Below, piece after piece: positions 1 through 8,038 of a stretch of 64,000 nt of DNA; the first letter of the stretch is position 1, and every line of letters starts with the position of its first letter. Both the position numbers and the translations under genes were made by a program. This DNA comes from Nodularia sp034931045 (GTDB lineage: Bacteria; Cyanobacteriota; Cyanobacteriia; Cyanobacteriales; Nostocaceae): positions 62,001 to 126,000 of the forward strand of contig NZ_JAYGHH010000003.1 in assembly GCF_034931045.1 (NCBI RefSeq). Reading direction: 5' to 3'. Under the pieces are notes generated by a model. That model did no database searches. It had not been told where the DNA came from and saw only the letters and a program-made list of their open reading frames with translations.

Positions 1-405
1 GCTGAAGAAGTCGTATTTGGTGCGGCGGAAGTTACAACTGGTGCCGGTGGAGACTTGCAGCAGTTATCAGGAATGGCTCGCCAAATGGTGACTCGTTTCG
101 GGATGTCCGACTTAGGGCCACTATCCTTGGAAAGCCAACAGGGAGAAGTATTCTTAGGTCGTGATTGGACAACCCGTTCTGAATATTCTGAATCCATTGC
201 GGCTCGAATTGATGCTCAAGTCCGGGAAATTGTAGAAAAGTGTTATGACAACGCTAAACAAATTATGCGTGATCATCGTACTGTCTGCGATCGCCTAGTA
301 GATTTGCTCATCGAAAAAGAAACCATTGACGGTGAAGAATTCCGCCAAATTGTCGCTGAGTACGCTGAAGTACCTGAAAAAAACCAGTTTGTACCACAAC
401 TGTAA
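1..405 (+). CDS. ftsH: ATP-dependent zinc metalloprotease FtsH, C-terminal part (5' end outside window)
   Basis: The frame is open from base 1 to a TAA at 403-405 and gives the last 134 residues of an FtsH protease. The segment beginning AEEVVFGAAEVTTGAGGDL is the conserved peptidase-domain stretch that follows the HEXXH zinc site, and it continues through the helical region with RQMVTRFGMSDLGPL to a C-terminus NQFVPQL. FtsH is a membrane-anchored hexameric AAA+ protease; cyanobacterial forms turn over damaged photosystem II D1 and other membrane proteins at the thylakoid or plasma membrane. The AAA module, HEXXH motif and transmembrane segments lie upstream of the window, so which of the several cyanobacterial paralogues this is cannot be decided. 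A strong terminator follows 27 bases after the stop. Confidence 0.95.
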   Translation, partial: AEEVVFGAAEVTTGAGGDLQQLSGMARQMVTRFGMSDLGPLSLESQQGEVFLGRDWTTRSEYSESIAARIDAQVREIVEKCYDNAKQIMRDHRTVCDRLVDLLIEKETIDGEEFRQIVAEYAEVPEKNQFVPQL

Positions 406-431
406 GGATTTGAATTGAATTTGAGATTAAT

Positions 432-462
432 GGGGATGGTTGATACCGTCCCTATTTTTTTT
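432..462 (+). terminator. Rho-independent terminator of ftsH
   Basis: An 8-bp stem with a GGGGATGG arm and a complementary CCGTCCCT arm (two G-U pairs) encloses a six-base loop and is followed by A and eight T residues. It lies directly downstream of the ftsH stop codon. Confidence 0.85.
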
Positions 463-513
463 ACTAAAGATAAATTCATACAGCACTTCCCGGTTTTATG
501 AGATACACATCTA

Positions 514-530
514 GCGGGCAAGATGCCCGC
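514..530. repeat. REP-like palindrome (GCGGGCA/TGCCCGC)
   Basis: A perfect 7-bp inverted repeat with loop AGA. A diverged relative with the same GCAAGATGC core occurs near 60591-60608, so this is probably a member of a dispersed hairpin family common in Nostocales rather than a terminator: it has no T run. Confidence 0.6.
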
Positions 531-674
531 ACCACAAGAGTTTTATGATTTAACTTTGTACCTCATTAGAGCGGAATCTGTTGTAAATCAAATAGGATGG
601 ATATATAATAGTATGTTATTTGTCAATGGTATTACTTAACTGAGGCATAAATAAAATTGAGGCTTTGATTTATT

Positions 675-1658
675 ATGAATTTACAGAAAAAATCGCCAGA
701 AGTTTTACATTTTAATTTGGATTTCTTTTGCTATTTACCAGATAATTTTAATCCTCATTCACGAGAATTTCAATTAACTTCTTCTTTGCATTTTATATCA
801 AAACCTAACTCTGAGGTTTATATCATTATTTATGAAAATGTAATTTATACCGTTATAAATTTTTTTATGACAGTTGGAAATATAGGGGATTATATTCCGG
901 TAATATTTAACCCTTGTCTCTCAATACCAAATGAAATATTGGATTCACAAAGTAGACTTTCAAATCAGGAATTACTTTATATTTTTTCTGAAATTAAAAA
1001 TAATAAAGATATAAAAGACAAATTGCTTCACTCATCGAATAGTGAATCGAATAGTGAAAGGTTATATGAGTTATTGCTGGAAACAGGGAATCCAACAAAG
1101 CATTTATACTATCACGTTGATGCCTGGAATATAATATTGTCTTTTCTAACTTATTCTAATAGCTTCCCTGTCAAACCTGTAACTAAAACTTTTATTACCA
1201 ACATTAAAGATAGATGGATATATTCAGGCTATGAAGAAAACATTAAGATTAATGGGAAGGTAATATCTTATTTGAAAAAAGTGGGAAGAAAATTTTGTTG
1301 TTTTACAGGCTTTGAAGGTGAATGTTTAGCAAAATATAGAGAATATACTTCAAAAATTGAATCTCAGTCACAGAAAACAATCAAAAGATTAAAATATAAT
1401 AATTTATGGTTTTTTGAACCGTGGGATTATTCGGGTGTTATGGGTACTATTAAGAGTCATATACGTGATAAATTGAAATTAAAACAAGGAATAGAAAAAA
1501 TTGAACATAAATGGGGAGAAATGTCAGATGGGAGAATATGGATAAAAGTAGAAGGAATTCATTTATATTCGGAAGGGGGATTTAGCAGTAAATATATAGA
1601 CTATTCTAATCCTACTAGTTGGCCTGAAGATATGCAATATTCTATAAGAGATGACTGA
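675..1658 (+). CDS. Hypothetical protein, AT-rich orphan
   Basis: A 327-residue ORF with an ATG start and no similarity I recognise. It is rich in Asn, Ile, Lys, Phe, Tyr and Ser, and its DNA is far more AT-rich than flanking core genes, with almost no HIP1 sites, which suggests recent acquisition. There is no signal peptide; a hydrophobic segment sits near residues 50-70. The second half is basic and aromatic, with Trp-rich motifs (NLWFFEPWDYSG, KWGEMSDGRIWIK). It stands alone between a terminator/REP hairpin and an inverted-repeat element. The length and absence of stops argue for a real gene, but function is unknown. Confidence 0.6.
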   Translation: MNLQKKSPEVLHFNLDFFCYLPDNFNPHSREFQLTSSLHFISKPNSEVYIIIYENVIYTVINFFMTVGNIGDYIPVIFNPCLSIPNEILDSQSRLSNQELLYIFSEIKNNKDIKDKLLHSSNSESNSERLYELLLETGNPTKHLYYHVDAWNIILSFLTYSNSFPVKPVTKTFITNIKDRWIYSGYEENIKINGKVISYLKKVGRKFCCFTGFEGECLAKYREYTSKIESQSQKTIKRLKYNNLWFFEPWDYSGVMGTIKSHIRDKLKLKQGIEKIEHKWGEMSDGRIWIKVEGIHLYSEGGFSSKYIDYSNPTSWPEDMQYSIRDD

Positions 1659-1663
1659 AATTT

Positions 1664-1804
1664 ATCAGCCTACTCAATATATAGCAATCCTGAATGATAT
1701 ATGAGAGTTTAATAAGCCTCAAACGCCTATAAAATAAGGATTTTTATCTCTGTATTTTCTCACATTTGGGCTAGGATGGCTATATATATATTGAGTAAGC
1801 TGAT
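1664..1804. repeat. Inverted-repeat (MITE-like or long-hairpin) element
   Basis: The arms 1664-1692 and about 1770-1804 are near-perfect inverted copies: ATCAGCcTACTCAATATATA at the left and its complement with one mismatch at the right, extending into GC-ATCCT with a small TA-repeat indel. They enclose about 80 bp of non-coding, AT-rich DNA. The left arm begins just after the stop of the orphan ORF. It could act as a terminator-like hairpin or be a miniature inverted-repeat element; no transposase and no clear target duplication are visible. Confidence 0.55.
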
Positions 1805-1868
1805 TTACACAACTAACGTGCCTTGTCCAATAGCTGAAAGCTCAATCATTTTTTCCCGAAGTAATTCT

Positions 1869-1961
1869 AGGACTTACGCGCGATTAACGTATTTGCGTCA
1901 TTGCGATCAGAAGGAAGCAAACTCAAACCCACAGATTGTTTGTAAACCGTGCGTAAGCCCT
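1869..1961. repeat. Small inverted-repeat element with GGACTTACGC ends
   Basis: AGGACTTACGC at 1869-1879 is matched by GCGTAAGCCCT at 1951-1961, an 11-bp inverted repeat with one mismatch enclosing 71 bp without a gene. The 93-bp size and terminal repeats suggest a decayed or miniature mobile element, and it sits in a stretch already disrupted by other repeats. Confidence 0.4.
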
Positions 1962-1985
1962 GTAAGATATCCTTGGAAAGGCTTC

Positions 1986-2411
1986 TTATATCTTGTCAGA
2001 AAAATAGTAGGCCTCAAACTTACGGTTCGGTGCTATCGTTACCACCGCCACAGTATCTGGTCGATTTTTCCTGATATTAGGAATTAATTGTTGTATCTCC
2101 TGCTGGGATGGTTCCCAAGCGAACTTAACAACTGCTCTCTTGCTTATATAGGATATGGAGGGCATTTGTGGTTCTTGAATTTCAACTGGGATCAATTCAA
2201 AGTCACCACATTGATATGGACTAGATTCTTTTGCCCAGCGGCAAACAATAATATTGGGCTTATCTTCCAGCAATACTTGGCCCACCCACATAGAGTCCGA
2301 TTTTCCCTTCTTTATCTCGGATATCTCTGTCATAAGGTCTTCGTCTTGAGCATCATACTTGAAAATACTGCCATGATTAGTCTTGAGCATCATACTTGAA
2401 AATACTGCCAT
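1986..2411 (-). CDS. Hypothetical protein with 5' tandem duplication
   Basis: A 141-residue ORF. The main body from about residue 13 has an ordinary soluble composition (a patch reading IIVCRWAKESSPYQCGDFELIPVE, shortened here to its ends: IIVCRWAKES and CGDFELIPVE) and no recognised domain. The start is uncertain because a 37-bp unit is duplicated in tandem at the 5' end (2343-2379 and 2380-2416); 37 is not a multiple of three, so the two copies are read in different frames. The first copy gives MAVFSSMMLKTN and the second GSIFKYDAQDEDL. An internal ATG at 2330 (MTEISEIKKG) is an alternative start. It may be an expressed gene with a remodelled N-terminus or a decaying one. Confidence 0.45.
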   Translation of the reverse strand: MAVFSSMMLKTNHGSIFKYDAQDEDLMTEISEIKKGKSDSMWVGQVLLEDKPNIIVCRWAKESSPYQCGDFELIPVEIQEPQMPSISYISKRAVVKFAWEPSQQEIQQLIPNIRKNRPDTVAVVTIAPNRKFEAYYFSDKI

Positions 2412-2416
2412 GATTA
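2343..2416. repeat. 37-bp perfect tandem duplication
   Basis: Two adjacent identical 37-bp units (2343-2379, 2380-2416) begin GTCTTGAGCATC and end CCATGATTA. They overlap the 5' end of the minus-strand hypothetical gene and provide two out-of-frame ATG starts. Perfect identity suggests a recent slippage event. Confidence 0.9.
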
Positions 2417-2512
2417 AATTTGAAAGCCATGAACTTTACTTGTTTAGTTCTTAGAGCTTTATAATACCTACTGTATTTCGGATTACAATCAAGTCCAAAT
2501 CCCATTTTAGTT

Positions 2513-2727
2513 TTACCTTTCCAAGTCTTTGACTTCTTTGGGAACCCCAGCCGTTAAAACTTCATGGCCGAATGCCGTTACCAAAACATCATCTTCAATG
2601 CGAATCCCAATCCCCACCCAGCGAGGGTGAGTTTCTGGTTGGTCTTCTGCGAGTTTGGTATCGGGAACTATATAAAGTCCTGGTTCCACAGTTAACACCT
2701 GTCCAGGTTGCAAAATCTGCGGTTGGT
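2513..2727 (-). pseudogene. Duplicated C-terminal fragment of pepP (aminopeptidase P)
   Basis: The frame reads PQILQPGQVLTVEPGLYI and on to VPKEVKDLER, and matches the last ~70 residues of the complete pepP at 3411-4721 at 56 of 66 compared positions. Homology stops abruptly near 2727, just where the full gene continues toward its catalytic histidine. The fragment keeps two metal-ligand glutamates but no aspartates or histidine, so it cannot be an active peptidase. Together with the intact gene it forms direct repeats of ~215 bp flanking the Uma2 gene. About 15% protein divergence shows the duplication is not recent, or that the copy came from a related genome. Confidence 0.85.
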
Positions 2728-2804
2728 TGAATCTATAACTGCGATCGCCGCCTCAAGCACAGGTGTATAGTAGATGAAAGCATGATTGGGAGGCAGCAAT
2801 CGTC

Positions 2805-3362
2805 ATGAACGTAATTGTGGCTAAGTGGACAATTGACGAATATCACAGCATGATTGACTCTGGTATTTTAGACGATCGCAAGGTGGAATTACTGGAAGGA
2901 GAAATCGTCGAAATGCTTCCAGAAAGGGAACTTCACGCTTATTGTAGCCATGAAGCTGGTGAATATTTAGCAAAGTTATTGGACGATCGCGCTAAAATAC
3001 GTCAAGCTAAACCCATTACCCTACCCAACGACTCAGAACCAGAACCTGATTTAGCCATTGTCCAACGTTTAGGACGGGAGTATCGAGAACATCATCCCTA
3101 TCCAGAAAATATTTTTTGGTTAATTGAGTATGCTAACTCTAGTTTAGAGAAAGATTTAGCACTAAAATCCAAAATCTACGCCGCAGCAGGTATTTTAGAA
3201 TATTGGGTTGTAAATCTCAAAAAGTTACATTTAGTGGTGTTTAAAGACATCATAGATGGAGAATACGCGACAAAACAAACCTTGACTACAGGAACAATTC
3301 AACCTCTGGCGTTTCCAGATATTTCTATTTCTGTAGAACAGATATGCGATCGCAATCAGTAA
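2805..3362 (+). CDS. Uma2 family (DUF820) putative endonuclease
   Basis: 185 residues with the hallmark pattern of the Uma2/DUF820 family, which has a PD-(D/E)XK restriction-endonuclease-like fold: VELLEGEIVEMLPE near residues 28-41, EPEPDLAIV near 83-91 with the candidate catalytic Asp, and NIFWLIEYANSSLEKD followed by KSKIYAAAGILEYWVV near 105-138 with the Glu/Lys positions. These genes are hugely expanded in cyanobacteria and their biological role is unsettled. It is inserted, on the opposite strand, between a pepP fragment and the full pepP. The ATG at 2805 is preceded by a weak AGG-like site. Confidence 0.9.
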   Translation: MNVIVAKWTIDEYHSMIDSGILDDRKVELLEGEIVEMLPERELHAYCSHEAGEYLAKLLDDRAKIRQAKPITLPNDSEPEPDLAIVQRLGREYREHHPYPENIFWLIEYANSSLEKDLALKSKIYAAAGILEYWVVNLKKLHLVVFKDIIDGEYATKQTLTTGTIQPLAFPDISISVEQICDRNQ

Positions 3363-3410
3363 ACAAGCCCTAATCATATCTTTGGGACGGCGTACACCAT
3401 CCCATTTATT

Positions 3411-4721
3411 TTATCGTTCTACTTCCGCAACTTCTTTGGGAACCCCAGCCGTTAACACTTCATGGCCTGTAGGCGTTACCAAAACATCATCTTCAATGCG
3501 AATCCCAATCCCCACCCAGCGAGGATCTGTTTCTGGTTGGTCTTCTGTTAATTTAGTATCTGGAACAATATAAATTCCTGGTTCCACTGTCAGCACTTGA
3601 CCGGCTTGTAAAATCTGCGGTTTATCTTCACCGTGTTGATAAACACCCACATCATGAACATCCAAACCTAACCAATGGCTGGTGCGGTGCATATAATAAG
3701 GTTTATATTTTTCTTCTTCAATTAACTTGTCAATTTCACCTTTGAGGATACCAATTTCTACTAATCCTTCAGTGATGACACGCACGGCAGCATCGTGAAC
3801 TGCGTTAAAAGTATTACCGGGTTTTGCTTGCGCGATCGCTTGTTTTTGAGCCTCTAAGACAATTTCATATAATGTTTTTTGCTCTGGTGTAAACTTACCA
3901 CCTACGGGAAATGTCCGGGTAATATCAGAGTTGTAATAACCATAAGCGCAACCAGCATCAATTAATAGCAATTCCTGATCCTGCATTTGCCGATGATTTT
4001 CAATGTAATGTAATACACAGGCATTTACACCAGAAGCCACAATGGAAGGATAGGCTGGCCCCATCGCACCCCGCATTTTAAAAATATGTTCTATTTCCGC
4101 CTGGATTTCATATTCATAACGCCCAGGTGCTGTAAATTCCCTAGCGCGATTGTGTGCTTCCACAGCAATGTCCGCAGCTTGGCGCATCAATTCTAATTCA
4201 GCTTCACTTTTCACCAATCTCATGCTGTTGAGGATGGTTCCAGTATCTTCAATACCAGTCGGGCCTGTACCACGCTTGGGATATGTCCGTAGTAGATTTT
4301 GGTAATGTCGGAGAACTGTATCATTAAAAGTGCGATCGCGTCCTAAATGATAGTAAATGCGATCAGCCTTTTCCAAATACTGAGGCAACTTTTCCTCTAG
4401 TTCAGCGATGGGGTAAGCTGCATCAGCACCATACTTTTCCTTGGCTGCATCCACCCCGCAAAGATAACCAGTCCAAACTTCCTTTTCTCGATCCTTCGGT
4501 TGAACAAACAACACAAACCGATGTTCTGCATGATGTGGTGCTAATACTGCAACTGCTTGCGGTTCATTAAAACCAGTTAGATAGAAAAAATCACTGTCTT
4601 GGCGATAAGTGTATTCCACATCGTTGTGCATGACGGCCATTGGCGCACTCCGAAAAATCGCCGTACCATTACCAATTTTTGCCATTAAGCGATCGCGACG
4701 CTGTTGGTATTCTGCTTGCAT
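3411..4721 (-). CDS. pepP: Xaa-Pro aminopeptidase (aminopeptidase P)
   Basis: 436 residues, the usual length. This cytosolic metallopeptidase removes an N-terminal residue preceding proline. It has the N-terminal creatinase-like domain (about 1-165) and the C-terminal pita-bread catalytic domain. The five dinuclear metal ligands are all present: D255 (LLIDAGCAYG) and D266 (NSDITRTFP), H349 (RTSHWLGLDVHDVG), E380 (TVEPGIYI) and E410 (GIRIEDDVLV). The ATG at 4721 begins MQAEYQQRRDRLM. The 3' end is duplicated as a fragment about 700 bp downstream, with a Uma2 gene between. Confidence 0.95.
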   Translation of the reverse strand: MQAEYQQRRDRLMAKIGNGTAIFRSAPMAVMHNDVEYTYRQDSDFFYLTGFNEPQAVAVLAPHHAEHRFVLFVQPKDREKEVWTGYLCGVDAAKEKYGADAAYPIAELEEKLPQYLEKADRIYYHLGRDRTFNDTVLRHYQNLLRTYPKRGTGPTGIEDTGTILNSMRLVKSEAELELMRQAADIAVEAHNRAREFTAPGRYEYEIQAEIEHIFKMRGAMGPAYPSIVASGVNACVLHYIENHRQMQDQELLLIDAGCAYGYYNSDITRTFPVGGKFTPEQKTLYEIVLEAQKQAIAQAKPGNTFNAVHDAAVRVITEGLVEIGILKGEIDKLIEEEKYKPYYMHRTSHWLGLDVHDVGVYQHGEDKPQILQAGQVLTVEPGIYIVPDTKLTEDQPETDPRWVGIGIRIEDDVLVTPTGHEVLTAGVPKEVAEVER

Positions 4722-5167
4722 AGCTAATCAATTTGTAAATTTTAATATTATTCTACACTTCCGACAAATTTAGACTAGAGGAACTTGTGTCTAATTTCAA
4801 TTATTTTAACCAATATTTCTGGCATTAATTACTTACACTTAGATTAATCTTTGGCTTGAATTCAAAAGCTATGCTTTTCATGTATTTAAAGTAACCGTAT
4901 CTCTGCCAAAATAGCCGCTAATTAAATATAGTCTTTTCATGATAATTAGGATTAATAAATATTAGCTAATTGTCCATAAATCATGATAATTAATCAGGAG
5001 TATTAGAAATCATTCGCTAAAAAAAATAAATGTATAGAAACACTGATAATTATTAAAAATAAATGTTCATAAAGAAATATGGAAATAAGAAAAAAGGTTT
5101 TTAAAATACAGAAACCAATTCAAAAAATCAGGTAAAACTTATAGGACAACAAGTCATAAGATAAACC
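4722..5167. other. AT-rich intergenic region with a 12-bp direct repeat
   Basis: No gene is visible. The divergent promoters of pepP and the FG-GAP gene must lie here. TCATGATAATTA occurs twice on the plus strand (4937-4948 and 4981-4992), 44 bp apart (about four helical turns), which could be a regulator site, but nothing identifies a regulator. Confidence 0.4.
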
Positions 5168-6397
5168 ATGTTTGGACAACAAAAGCAACAAAGTTCATAT
5201 GTTCAATCATTGCAACAATCAGTGTCTTTATTAGATTATTTTTCTACAGATGAAGACAACGGATTGACTAATACTTTACCAAGTAGCAATAGTTCCTCAC
5301 CCTTAAATACTATACCAACGATTCCCAATTTATTTGGCGGAGCAAACCCTAACCCTAATCCTTACTTAACCAGTGCAGCGATTGTTCCTGATTTCAACGC
5401 TGATGGTAAAACAGATAAACTTTGGATAAATGCTGAAACAGGTGAAATCATCGTTCGCCTTATGGATGGGACAAGCATTAGCGAACAGGCTTCCTTGGGT
5501 CAATATGACCTATCATCTATGTCCTACAAAATTGCCGATTTCAACGGTGATGGCAAGACAGATTTCTTATTGCGTAACCAAGCGACAGGTGAGAATCGCA
5601 TTGTGCTAATGGATGGCACACGAATTGCCAATACAATCGCACTAGAAACAGTTGACCCAACTTGGACGGCTAACATTGGCGATTTCAATGGCGATCGCAA
5701 AACCGATATTTTCTGGCATAATGCTGAAAGTGGTCAAAATGCTATCTGGACAATGGATGGCATCACAGTTATTGATGCAGCCGTTCTAGAAACCACAGAC
5801 ACAACATTTGCTCCCACCATTGTTGATTTCGACGGTAACGGCAAAAGTGATGTCTTCTGGCGCAATCAGACAACTGGTGAAAACACAGTCTGGTTTATGG
5901 ATGGTAATAACAAGACCGAATTTGGTCTGCAATCGCAAGACTCATCTTGGGACTTTACCCTAGGTGATTTCAACGGTGACTTTAGAACTGATCTTCTGTG
6001 GCGCAACAGCGAAACAGGTGAGAACAAGATTTGGACAATGAATGGTATTTTTGTCACTGAAGGAGCGTTAGCAACACTAGACTCATCCTGGGCCTCTTCT
6101 ATTGGTGACTTCAATGGCGATGGTACAACAGATATCTTCTGGCATAATCAAGTAACTGGTGAGAATACCGCCTGGTTGATGAATGGTACAACAGTCAGTA
6201 CAGAAGCCTTCCTACCAAGCATTACTCCTGGTTTGTCCCTATCATTGGGTGACTTCGATGCTAATGGTACAACTGACATCTACTGGCGTGACCAACAAAC
6301 AGGTGTAGATAGAATTTGGTCGATGAATGGCACAACAGCAACTGAGTCTTTTGTTGCTGAAGAAAATAGACTTACCCCAGAATGGTTTACCGCCTAA
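5168..6397 (+). CDS. FG-GAP/VCBS repeat protein
   Basis: 409 residues. After a Ser/Asn/Gln-rich leader of about 65 residues there are about seven repeats of 45-50 residues, each with a calcium-loop motif of the DFNGDGKTD type followed by WRNxxTGEN and a WxMDG or WxMNG strand. This is the integrin-like beta-propeller blade pattern, so the C-terminal ~340 residues probably form one seven-bladed, Ca2+-binding propeller. No classical signal peptide is seen, although such proteins are often exported by type I secretion or lie at the surface. The repeats are close in sequence, suggesting recent internal expansion. The partner or ligand is unknown. Confidence 0.85.
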   Translation: MFGQQKQQSSYVQSLQQSVSLLDYFSTDEDNGLTNTLPSSNSSSPLNTIPTIPNLFGGANPNPNPYLTSAAIVPDFNADGKTDKLWINAETGEIIVRLMDGTSISEQASLGQYDLSSMSYKIADFNGDGKTDFLLRNQATGENRIVLMDGTRIANTIALETVDPTWTANIGDFNGDRKTDIFWHNAESGQNAIWTMDGITVIDAAVLETTDTTFAPTIVDFDGNGKSDVFWRNQTTGENTVWFMDGNNKTEFGLQSQDSSWDFTLGDFNGDFRTDLLWRNSETGENKIWTMNGIFVTEGALATLDSSWASSIGDFNGDGTTDIFWHNQVTGENTAWLMNGTTVSTEAFLPSITPGLSLSLGDFDANGTTDIYWRDQQTGVDRIWSMNGTTATESFVAEENRLTPEWFTA

Positions 6398-6441
6398 ATC
6401 AGCGCTGAGTCTAAACTCAGTTTAAACCCTATGCTTCTTTT

Positions 6442-6478
6442 CCCCTCCTCGCTTGCGGGGTGGGGTTAGGGGGTGGGG
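6442..6478. terminator. Terminator-like hairpin in a dispersed C/G-rich repeat
   Basis: CCCCTCCTCGC pairs with GCGGGGTGGGG (one mismatch, one wobble) with a two-base loop, then a GGGG-rich stretch and a short T run. It lies between the convergent FG-GAP gene and the MBL-fold gene and can serve either. The sequence type recurs widely in Nostocales intergenic DNA. Confidence 0.55.
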
Positions 6479-6503
6479 TCTTTTATTAATGAAGATTTAT
6501 CAA

Positions 6504-7271
6504 TTAAAATTTGTAAGTTAAAACCTGAATTTCACTATTTTCGGGGAGATTACTAGAATTAATCGCAACAGTATCAGAGTTAGCACGACGTACTTTCATG
6601 CCTTCCATCAAACTTAAAAATTCATCCACTGGCACAATATCACAAGCAGCAGGATCAGCAGCCTGTGTACGGTAGTGAGTGGGAATTATCAACCGAGGAT
6701 TTAACACCTCAGTGGCCTGCTTGGCTTCTTGGGCATTATACGCCTTATCACTGCCTCCCACTGGAATTAACGCCACATCAGGACGACCCATCAAAATTCT
6801 TTGTTCAGTGGAAATAGGTGCAGCCGCGCCTCCTAGATGCAAGATATTAATTCCCCCTTGCTGCCAACGCCAAGCCGTATTTATCCCAAATTGCCTACCA
6901 CCTCTGCGGTCATGGTCTATAGCAATTCCCTGTAATCTTATACCTTGAAACTCGTAAGCACCAGGCGCATAGACTAACTTCGGGTTTCCTGGTAGTCCAT
7001 CTACTGCACCTTCATCTAATAATTGACTACTTATTAAGACTAAATCTGCTGTGACTTTTGGTGAACGATAGCCAGCTGTACAGCCGACTGTGTGAAATGG
7101 ATTGACAAGAATCCTCACTCCGCCACCAGTAAATAAAAAGCAAGTATGACCCAACCACTGAACTGATAAACCGCTAGATTGCGCATCAGCTTTCAGGTGG
7201 GAACCCAAATTAGTAACCAGTGCTGTGACTAAACCTGCCCCAGCATAGCCCATCAATTCTCGTCGTTTCAT
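6504..7271 (-). CDS. MBL-fold (UPF0173-like) protein with Tat-like signal and altered active site
   Basis: 255 residues. The N-terminus MKRRELMGYAGAGLVTAL has twin arginines and a hydrophobic stretch, suggesting Tat export or a membrane anchor. The body matches the beta-lactamase-like hydrolase fold: VQWLGHTCFLF at about 38, ILVNPF, the later histidine motif ILHLGGAA, ALIPVGGSD and IPTHYRT. The central HxHxDH metal motif expected after TADLVLIS is absent: the sequence reads SSQLLDEGAVDG. A hydrolase of normal mechanism is therefore doubtful. It starts 3 bp after trpG on the same strand, so the two are probably cotranscribed. Confidence 0.8.
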   Translation of the reverse strand: MKRRELMGYAGAGLVTALVTNLGSHLKADAQSSGLSVQWLGHTCFLFTGGGVRILVNPFHTVGCTAGYRSPKVTADLVLISSQLLDEGAVDGLPGNPKLVYAPGAYEFQGIRLQGIAIDHDRRGGRQFGINTAWRWQQGGINILHLGGAAAPISTEQRILMGRPDVALIPVGGSDKAYNAQEAKQATEVLNPRLIIPTHYRTQAADPAACDIVPVDEFLSLMEGMKVRRANSDTVAINSSNLPENSEIQVLTYKF

Positions 7272-7274
7272 TAA

Positions 7275-7874
7275 TTACTCTCTTGACTCTAATTGTTCCA
7301 GAAAATTGCGTAATAACTGCTTTCCTAAAGATGTTAAAACACTCTCTGGATGAAACTGGACTCCTTGAATGTGAGGATAGTTCCGGTGTCGCACTCCCAT
7401 AATGGTGCCATCTTCAACCCAAGCAGTAATTTCTAGAACTTCTGGGCAGGTGTCACGGTCAATCACTAAACTATGATACCTGGTTGCGACCATCGGATTT
7501 TCTAACCCCTGGAAAACACCGACTCCAGTGTGAGACACCTGAGAAGTTTTACCATGCATTAAATCTGTGGCCGAAACGATTTTACCACCAAATACTTGAC
7601 CAATGCTTTGATGCCCTAAACAAACACCCAAAATTGGTAAGTTATGACCTAGTTGTTTAATCAAATCTTGGGAAATTCCGGCGTTTTCTGGACGACCAGG
7701 CCCAGGAGAAATGACTACAAGATCAGGATTTAATACTCGAATCTCGTCTACTGTGATTTTGTCGTTACGAAAAACTTTAATATCCGATGCTACAGGGAAA
7801 TCTGCTGCTAGTTCTCCTAAATACTGCACCAAATTATATGTAAAACTATCATAATTATCGATGACTATAATCAA
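7275..7874 (-). CDS. trpG: Anthranilate/aminodeoxychorismate synthase glutamine amidotransferase subunit
   Basis: 199 residues, typical for TrpG/PabA. It hydrolyses glutamine and passes ammonia to the chorismate-converting partner for tryptophan or folate synthesis. The class I amidotransferase triad is complete: C85 in GVCLGHQ, H175 and E177 in QFHPES. The oxyanion-strand motif SPGPGRPENAG and the N-terminal IDNYDSFTYNLVQYLGEL are also present. Cyanobacteria often use one amphibolic subunit for both pathways, so trpG versus pabA is not settled. The MBL-fold gene follows after 3 bp; dgkA lies upstream at 255 bp. Confidence 0.93.
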   Translation of the reverse strand: MIIVIDNYDSFTYNLVQYLGELAADFPVASDIKVFRNDKITVDEIRVLNPDLVVISPGPGRPENAGISQDLIKQLGHNLPILGVCLGHQSIGQVFGGKIVSATDLMHGKTSQVSHTGVGVFQGLENPMVATRYHSLVIDRDTCPEVLEITAWVEDGTIMGVRHRNYPHIQGVQFHPESVLTSLGKQLLRNFLEQLESRE

Positions 7875-8038
7875 AGCTTATAACTCCTGGTTGATATCAC
7901 CCCATACTATTTTTATAGCAACCGCCAAGGAGGTTAGGCCATTCTTGATTTCTGAAAGCCTTGAAGCAACTTGGTTTCTACTCAGCACTAAGCACTTTGC
8001 TATAGTTATTAATCATTGCAAATAATCCAGACATATTA

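Noticed and set aside
1776..2399. Two plus-strand frames of about 103 codons
   Set aside because: They overlap repeat elements or lie opposite the hypothetical minus-strand gene, which has more normal composition.
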